Shown here piece after piece: positions 57,070 to 64,000 of a stretch of DNA of 64,000 nucleotides. The number at the start of each line of letters is the position of its first letter. Position 1 is the first letter of the stretch. Below the pieces are notes generated by a model. That model did not search any database and had not been told where the DNA came from. It saw only the letters and a list, made by a program, of their open reading frames with translations. The position numbers and the translations under genes are program-made. The stretch comes from Gnetum montanum (Eukaryota > Streptophyta > Gnetopsida > Gnetales > Gnetaceae): NCBI GenBank assembly GCA_015680685.1, contig MNCI01027100.1, positions 77,865 through 141,864 on the forward strand. Reading direction: 5' to 3'.

Positions 57070-59900
57070 TCCTAGTGGCAATGGATCTGATAGGCCCTCA
57101 CTAGCTTTAGGTGCATGTGGTGGTTGCGGTGGTGGTTGTGGTGATCCTATGGCTGTTACAAATTCCGAAGGCAATTGGAAAGCCTCCAACAGAGCCCTCA
57201 TTTTATCTTCTTTACTTCTGGGATCGTTCATAGTCCAAGTAGCTTCGCCAATGTGTGCCAGAATAGGAACATCCCAAGGAAATTGAAGTGCAGGGAAGAG
57301 CTTCTTTAAATTGACAAACTAGGCTATAAACTATTTTCGTTCGATATCAAATGCTCGGATTGATGCCTGTAGTTGCTAGTAGTCATCCATTCGTTAGGCC
57401 AAGTTCTCCACAACAGAGCATTACCCTTCAAAGTAGGTGTGAAGAACTTTGAGTTCCACATTTGCTATTTCCAACTTCTGTTTTGTCTACTTATGCACCT
57501 TGAACTCACCCTCGTATAACAAATACAAGGTGGTCACTTGCTTCTCAAGGTCTGACCACGGCCTCCCAGCTGTAAGGATGGCTAGTTTTGCATAACGAAG
57601 GTTGGCTAGTTTCATATATTCTATCATTTCTTCAATCTCTAGCTCCTTTAGACGAATCTTAGCTTGGTTGTAGGCATTTAATCCATCAAAGATGGGTTCC
57701 CATACCTCGTTTCCTTCCTTGAGCTATTGGAGGACTTAATTCATCTTATCCTTTGTGACTTGGATTTCTTTTTTGTTTAATTTCTTTCTGCAATCCCACT
57801 TGGTTCCTGTAGTAATTTTTCACTCATTCAAACTTGAGGGCCTCATTCTTCCAAGCGATGATTTCAATGGCTATCTTTTGTAGCAAGGCTCGGACTTCCT
57901 CCATTGACAGGTTGCAATTTTTGGTAGCCAATATTCTCACATCAGTGTTTACCCTAGCTAGCTCCTCCTATTGTTAGCTGATAAAATCGTTCATTTGTTG
58001 ATTTTCGAGGCCAACATTGCATAGGTGATGAACTTCTACGATCAACCCAACATTCTCTTGGAAAACCTCTACTAAGTCCTTCTTTAGATAATAAGAATGG
58101 GCTTCCACTAAGGACTTGTTGAAGATCATCGACTCTTGCTTGTACTCAACATTTTGAAGCTTGGTTTGAAGTTGTTGGAAAGCTTCATCTTTGATGACTT
58201 CATGGTTGAGTATAGCCAGATTGCCTAGTTTCCACTAGTTGGTCCAATAGGTCTTCATGTTGTGCTGCATTGAGTCTACCACTCTAAGTACCTACAGATG
58301 TCTACACATCTGGAAGCCCATGTATATCTGGTACATGTGCCACAGGTGCATTGAGAGCTGTGGCAATCGTATCGGCAATCACTTTTGCCGTAACTTCTTG
58401 TCCTTGGTGTTGCATTACCAAGATAGTTGCCCCTTTACCCTCCTCCAAGTGCATTGAGAAATTAGCGACATTCCCTGAAATTTATGGAAATAATTTTTGG
58501 GTCAGTGACACTATTACTTCTCGGGTGCTAGGATTTGTTCTCACTGGCACTTATGTTCGTGTGATCGAAAGCATCAGCCCTACCCTCTCCAGTAGGCTCA
58601 CAGATTGAGCCACTTATTCTAGATGCCTCAAGGTAGGGTGATACATAGAAGGGTCTCCACCATCGTTGGTTTCCACTTATTGCTCCTATTAGTGCAAGAG
58701 TGACTGTTAGATCTCACATATGTGCTTTGCGATCGTGTGCGAGTCTAACCCTATTGCTTGTGTGGGCGGTGGAGGTGGTGGTTGCTCTTCCTTCATTCTT
58801 ATTATGGTAGGTGTTTTATCTTTGATCATCTCATGCCATGAGGCAATTGGGGTATGACGGAGTGTGTCGTTAGCATATCGTGTTATCCCTGCCCATTTGN
58901 GGAGTGTGTCGTTAGCATATCGTGTTATCCCTGCCCATTTGCAAAGTTTTTTTGATCAGGTAGAGAAAGGGCAAAGCTCGCCTTCCACATTTATTTTCCA
59001 CAAATTGTTTCTCAATTTCCAAGAAGAGTAATTGTGGAAGGTTGATAGAAAATTTCTTACATAAAGCGGCACATGCACAAGTAGAGAAGGTGGTGATTTT
59101 GTTGGTTCTTACTTTTGGATTTAAATGGTAAGATGCAATTTTGGAGTAAACTCTTTCTGTAGTGGTCAATGTGCCAAACTGTTTATGGTCTACCCCATAG
59201 CATTGCCTGGTCCACTTTGCTTTCACCTCGGGGTCTGCTTGTTTTGAAATTTTTGCCACATCAACCTCGATCTCAAGTAACCCAAGAGCTTGTGTGATCA
59301 CCTCTGCAGAGTAAGACACATGGATGTCTTTGATTCTTACTCATGACCTTGACTGTTGATTTGTCCAGAAGAGATAGGTTTCCCCTAGATACCACTCATC
59401 ACTGGACGTGATGATTGGCCACATGGGAGAAGTTTGCAGTTGAGTTCTAACTTCTTCTAGTGCACTTTCTAGGAATGGTCCAAAGTTTAATTCTTGAAGG
59501 ACCATTCATTGTAGCTCTTTTGGCTTGATAGCATCAAGGTAGGCCCTGGTCAAGGTGACCTCAAGTCATGGCACTCTCGCTGGAGTTTCATCCCCACACG
59601 ATTGTTCTATGGGGACCTCTTCTTCAGGAATCTGATGAACAGATTCCACGTCATGTTCCTCATGGAGAGGGCCAGTTGCATGTGAGCCCTCTGCATGCTC
59701 CTGAGGTCACGTGCCCTACCCCCTTCTAGTCCTAGGTCACTTCTCTCAAGGTTGTCATGGTCCCTCTTTCCTTGGACACCTTGCTTTTGGTTCCATTTGC
59801 AATCACAGCATAACCACAAATTAAAATGTGTGCGTGTTGTCCCAAATGGCAATAATATACCTCTCATGATGGCCTGGCCATGACAGTGACACACACATTT
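57070..59900 (-). pseudogene. ORF2 relic of copy A6
   Basis: Best block: 59319-58912, open for 135 codons, with GLLEIEVDVAKISKQADPEV, TTERVYSKIASYHLNPKVRT and RRALPFLYLIKKTLQMG. These align with IYFKIGTYHLF and LPFPCLIRKLC of copy A3. The coiled-coil half (about 58200-57250) and a C-terminus with SKEDKMRALLEAFQLPSEF and a PPPQPPHAP tail follow, ending near 57070. It is interrupted by stops and by the single-N join at 58900, whose 41-base flank duplication changes the frame artificially. Confidence 0.7.
58900..58900. other. single-N assembly join with 41-base duplicated flanks
   Basis: 58859-58899 and 58901-58941 are identical (GGAGTGTGTCGTTAGC onward). Confidence 0.85.
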
Positions 59901-60264
59901 GATTTGATCTAAGGTGGTGTATGTAAGCTGTTAATTGTTACATGTGGTATCCTAGAGTGTAGCTGAAGGCTTAAAAATAAACAATGAATTCAAGCTAACT
60001 CTTTGATTAACCTTAAGGAGCATTTTTAATTACCCTTAATTAACCCTAATGGACATTGAGTCATTGATTAGCTACATGGCCCTAATTTATCATGGGCCCC
60101 CCACGACGTAGAGGATACCTCCGGTAGCCAAAGGGTGAAAGCATCGATGGATTGGGACAAATGGTAGAAAGGTTGTGTGCTCGAGGAGGAGATTGGACGC
60201 AAAAAATTTGAAAAACTCTCCTAGCATTACGAGCAAATGGATAAATTTCCAAAGCATGATGCAT

Positions 60265-60378
60265 GTATATATAGCAATTTTGGTGTTGCATCGATGGAGC
60301 CACGTAAACGGGGCTACGTAAACACAAGTGACTACGTATACAGGGCTGAATCGACGTAGCTATTTAGCTACATTGACC
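60265..60378 (-). promoter_or_regulatory. U3-like internal promoter module upstream of ORF2 (copy A6)
   Basis: Palindromes (GCATCGATGG, TACGTA repeats, and GTAGCTATTTAGCTAC) lie upstream, on the minus strand, of TATATATAC. The leader shares GAGAGTTTTTCAAATTTTTT with copy A3. The palindromes are of the same general class as this copy's own U3, not of the GCGATATCGC type. Confidence 0.45.
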
Positions 60379-60599
60379 ACCATTAATAGATGAATTAAAG
60401 GCCCAAATCTACAAATTTTCACATAAAATTAAAGTCATTTGAAAGCTTAGAGACCCAAGAACATCATGAAACAACAAGGAAGGGAGTTCAGTGTCAAAAG
60501 AAGAGTCAGAGTCAGGAGAACATCAGAATATGGAGCGTGGGCAATGGAGGGTCCCATGATGGATAGCATAGAAACATGTGCCATATTATATCAAAGGAG

Positions 60600-61691
60600 T
60601 AGGAGATTAAAAAGTGGAACCAAAGGATATGCAAGTGGGTCCTCCCCATAGCAGGCTTAGGCCTTGTTTGCCCTTGCACATCTTCAACCAAGGAGTTCAT
60701 GGGCCCATTAGTTAATGGTCATCAAGAGTTAATACTTGTGTCTCTGAGAACCAACCAAAGGATTTACAAGTACCAACAACCAAGATACATAGTGGAAACA
60801 TGAAATCGACAGTGAGGTGAGGAATAGAGAGCAATGGATGAGGGGGAGAGTGTGTGGAATGGAGCGCCAAGGTCAAGATTGATACAATCCCTTTGTAAAC
60901 TATGTGGTTAAGTGACCTGATGAGAATCTGCACCAGGTCTGGATCAAGATCAACCATGTCCAGTGATGTCGCAGTGATGGACTAATACCAACCCACCCAC
61001 TCAAGACATACACATGCCTTCAAAGACCAAATCCCATTCCTGATAGAGAAGGAAAGGGAAGCAGGAAGTAATGAAGGATCTTAGTTAGAGGGGATCTTCA
61101 AGCCTGGGTAACATGGCTTTCAAGTCCCATAACCAATGCTTGTAGCCCATTATTTGATCCAAGGGATGTGCTTTGAATTCCCATTATTGTTTTTATTATA
61201 TTTTTGTTTGAATGGTAACCACACCATGCAAGGATATATTGGTTGGTCTAAGGGGTGTGCTTTGAATTTCCATTGTTGTTTTTTTTTGTTTTTGTATTTT
61301 TTTTTCAAATGGGAACCACACGATGCAAGGACCTATCATCTTCTTGTTATTCATGGCCATGGAACGGGAAGGAATCCCTAAGGACAGTAATGCACGAGAG
61401 ATCATAGAAGGATACGTGGTCCACCACATCCCCTTGAAGTCACACCCTGTTCCTTACCACTTGGATCCTTCCCAACTTCAGAATCCACCAAGGTCAAAGA
61501 TTTATTGGAGTTGATTAATGGAAAAGGGACTGTACTTCTCTTGATCCTGGGACACCATAGAAAAGTGTGAGTGATTAGATGTCATGGACTCACTGCTTGT
61601 TGCATGAAAGAAAGTGTAACTTAGTTTCCTGAAACCAAAATACTAAGGTAAGAACTAGATATAATAGACAACCCATAATAAGCATGCCCCC
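60600..61691 (-). other. conserved non-coding inter-ORF region (copy A6)
   Basis: Core GTGGGTCCTCCCCATAGC at 60635. A T-rich block plus AACCACACCATGCA occurs twice, near 61215 and 61311 (an internal duplication of about 100 bases). No coding sequence. Confidence 0.6.
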
Positions 61692-62760
61692 TGATGAGTG
61701 GCGAGGTACCCCTACACTCAACCATACGAAACGAGCGTACACGTGCGATCCGGTCGAACTCCGCAGACTAAATGCCTTAACGCCACAAGAAACACTTGGG
61801 GTTAATTGTTCGTTGTCTTCCCAGGCTTGCTTGTAAGTGTCACGGTGTATGGTTAAGCAAGTATGAGGTATGTGATTTTTTTGGTATTTTTGGCTTATCT
61901 TCTATGCTACCAGGAGAAGGGTTGAGAAAACTAAACTAACTCTAACTAAGATCTAAGTCTAATTTAACTAGCGTCAGCATCCGTTCCCACTTACCGGACA
62001 CACCCTGAACTATGCAACTGCAGCTTACCAAACGCTAATCGTTACTGGGATCGCCGCACGTAACGCAAGTGCTCGAAGTGGTCGTACTGAGGCACCTATT
62101 TAGCCTACGTGTGATAAGCAGCCGATTCCTTAGCCAGCCGTACACACCCGTGGGTGCTCGTAACTAAGTCGTACTTATCACACGATCTAGCCTAGCAATG
62201 AGCAGCCGATTCCTCAACTAGCCGTACACATTAGACCCGGGAGTTACCAAGCGCAGAATCCTGGAATACGCTACTGGGTTACCAAGCATCCAATGCTCGT
62301 AATTGAGTCGTACTCATGCATTGCGTCAAGCAGCCGATTCCTTGACTAGCCGTACACGTCCGTAGACGCTCGTAATCAAGTCGTACTTGAACGCACTAGG
62401 AAAGCAGAAAAGAAAGCAATAAATGAAACCACGTGCTGCAAGGTTTATCCAAACAAGTTCGTCTTTATTGCCGTACACAACTTGGGTTCAGGTTACAAGC
62501 TGCTCGAATAAAGAGCCGTTCACTCTAGGACTCCTACTGCGGGCACATGGGGAAAAATTCTAACTCTGGAGTGATCAATCTGCCAGAGCTTCGCTACACT
62601 AGCCAGGATTGGGAAATGAAGGGAGTGCCGCCTCTTATTTATAGATATGGCGGCGGGACGCGATATCGCGTACGCGATATCGCAAGAGAAGACGCGATAT
62701 CGCATACGCGATATCGCATGGGACGCGATATCGCGGCCTAGTGCAAGTCGCGTCTCATCA
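61692..62760 (-). repeat. 3' LTR of copy A7, with internal triplication
   Basis: 1069 bases, TGATGAGTGGCG to GTCTCATCA, the longest family LTR here. Extra length comes from three copies of a block containing AGCAGCCGATTCCT and CTAGCCGTACAC (near 62108, 62201 and 62330). U3 (62655-62740) holds five GCGATATCGC-like palindromes. TATTTATAG lies near 62635. It is little decayed in CpG content, so probably the youngest copy. Confidence 0.88.
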
Positions 62761-64000
62761 TACCCCCATGACTGAATGAAAACTCGTCCTCGAGTTCCTT
62801 ACAATGATATCAGGTAGGTATGGGATTATTAGGGGAAATGGAACTAATGGGATGACATGTGAACGGTCTTTATTACAAGACTTGACAAAAACTGGTGTTC
62901 ATGACAACATGGGTGAACACCTTATTACAATGACATCAGGCCACAGTTGGCAGCTGAGAGAAAAGAGGAGAGAGAATAGAAGAGAAGAAGAGAGAAGAGT
63001 CTTGTTGCTGCCAACGCCTAGATTGCGCCTTTCGTTGTCCATCTGTAAGCGCATTATCAATTCCACTCCTTGCATGCTGCTTCAGCGCTGCTCCATTCCA
63101 AGTGTCTGCTCCAGATCCATTCCGTTGTTGTATGATTGCCATCTGCACACACAACACAATCATATATTAGCAAGGGTAATTGAATCATTAAGTAAAGCAT
63201 ACCTTGCTTCGGTTTAGGTTCCTTGGCTAAGTTGTGGTATGGCTAATATGGATCTGGGAAAATGTAGATGATGACTACCGAAGGTATAGGGGTTAGGAAG
63301 AAAAACGAAAAAATCCGGGGCTTAGGATAAAAATCGAAAAATCAGGCCCCGTACCCCCATGACTAATCGCGAACCTCCGGTAGCGTTAGAATGGAGAGAG
63401 AAAAGGAATAGGAATGATAGGTAAAAAGGGACAACTATGGCATCGATAAAAAGGATGTCATGATGGAAATGAACAAAAATGTTAATTAATTGCAAAACGT
63501 TAAGGAAAAGAAGATAACTAGTGTTCCAAATAGGAATGTCAGTGGGTCCTCCCCAAAGCAAGCTCATGCCCTTAATGCCCTGACAATCCCACATTCAAGA
63601 GTCCGTAGGCTCGGGGAATGTCCTGTGGAAACAAGAGTTAAAGTCTTAACCGTAAGAACTTACCAAAAAGAAAACAAAGCATCAACTAAAGTATATACAA
63701 TGATACAACCGGCAATGAGGTGAACAATGGAGAGAAGGATGGGAAGAAGAGAAGTGGAATGGAATCCCAAGAACAAGGTGGTGTACAGCCCCTTGTGTGT
63801 TACATGATTAATGTGACTTAGCGAATCTCATTCCAACTTTGGGCTCAAACCAACCACTTCCAGTGACTTCGCATCAATGCAGTTGATTAAATCATCCACT
63901 TGGGTAATAAGGATGCAATTTCGAGAAGCCACCACCATTCCGACGAAACAACAGAGAGAATGGGAAGCGAGAAGGGCCTTAGTTAGAGGGAACACTTTGG
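62761..64000 (-). mobile_element. family-A copy A7, 3' internal region
   Basis: Begins with the polypurine-tract complement TACCCCCATGACTG and lacks ORF2. Homologous to 1-1107 in inverse orientation. The core GTGGGTCCTCCCCAAAGC is at 63541. A purine-rich run (62955-63000) and a second TACCCCCATGACTAA at 63354 are present. No gene-like ORF. Confidence 0.8.

Larger units (their letters stand above)
55940..61691 (-). mobile_element. family-A copy A6, ORF2-bearing, interrupted by A7
   Basis: Minus-strand element: 3' LTR (55940-56822), polypurine tract (56823-56833), ORF2 relic (57070-59900), internal promoter-like module (60265-60378) and inter-ORF region (60600-61691). The A7 LTR follows abruptly at 61692. 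The gag and 5' LTR would lie beyond A7, outside the window. Confidence 0.8.

Noticed and set aside
63322-63594. 90-codon minus ORF in A7
   Set aside because: Covers the conserved non-coding core; not conserved as protein in the other copies.

Overview
The window is a stretch of a large, repeat-rich plant nuclear genome. The evidence is plant-type LTR retrotransposons, a plant L1-type LINE, one intron-containing nuclear gene relic, and the absence of any bacterial gene organisation. A gymnosperm or another large-genome seed plant would fit, but the sequence alone does not fix the species. Nearly everything is mobile DNA in various states of decay. The only host protein-coding sequence I recognise is a damaged copy of the ribosome-biogenesis gene EBP2 (22245-23467, minus).

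Layout. 1-7587: two plus-strand members of one LTR family, here called family A (LTRs TGATGAG...CTCATCA). Copy A1 (1-1900) abuts and is probably nested in copy A2 (1901-7587). 8901-13146: a decayed minus-strand Ty1/copia element split in its reverse transcriptase by a family-A solo LTR (9208-10107). 13296-13378: a 49-base LINE stub with a 17-base target duplication. 13379-22244: about 9 kb of low-repeat DNA without a recognised gene. 22245-23467: the EBP2 relic. 23796-28681: a LINE flanked by 15-base target duplications, containing a 273-base assembly gap. 28971-52953: a nest. Family-A copy A4 has its 3' LTR split by element B (a gag/protease gypsy-type element without RT, 29778-46850), and B's gag-protease region is itself split by family-A copy A3 (33706-42489). 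52954-55753: plus-strand family-A remnant A5. 55940-61691: minus-strand A6, interrupted by A7 (61692-64000 and beyond).

Family A is the most interesting content. It has an Athila-like gag and a primer-binding site matching the 3' end of tRNA-Asp. It has no pol. Some copies carry a second long ORF (ORF2: a plant-transposon-protein-like domain followed by coiled coils) beside the 3' LTR, in the place where Athila elements carry their env-like ORF. Upstream of ORF2 three copies carry an internal promoter-like module, made of palindromes plus a TATA box, that resembles the U3 core of the LTRs. In A3 and A2 the module resembles that same copy's own LTR type; in A6 the resemblance is looser. ORF2 of A3 and gag of A4 each read in a single frame over more than 2.6 kb, and nearly all their stops are explained by single C-to-T or G-to-A changes. 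That suggests once-functional genes decayed by methylation-type mutation.

The LINE family appears to end not in poly(A) but in a short GGGGTCCRACACC motif with a C-rich tail, seen both in the long copy and in the tiny stub. Single N bases at 258, 315, 41756 and 58900 mark assembly joins. Two are flanked by duplicated sequence, and the other two bracket a 56-base piece in the wrong orientation.
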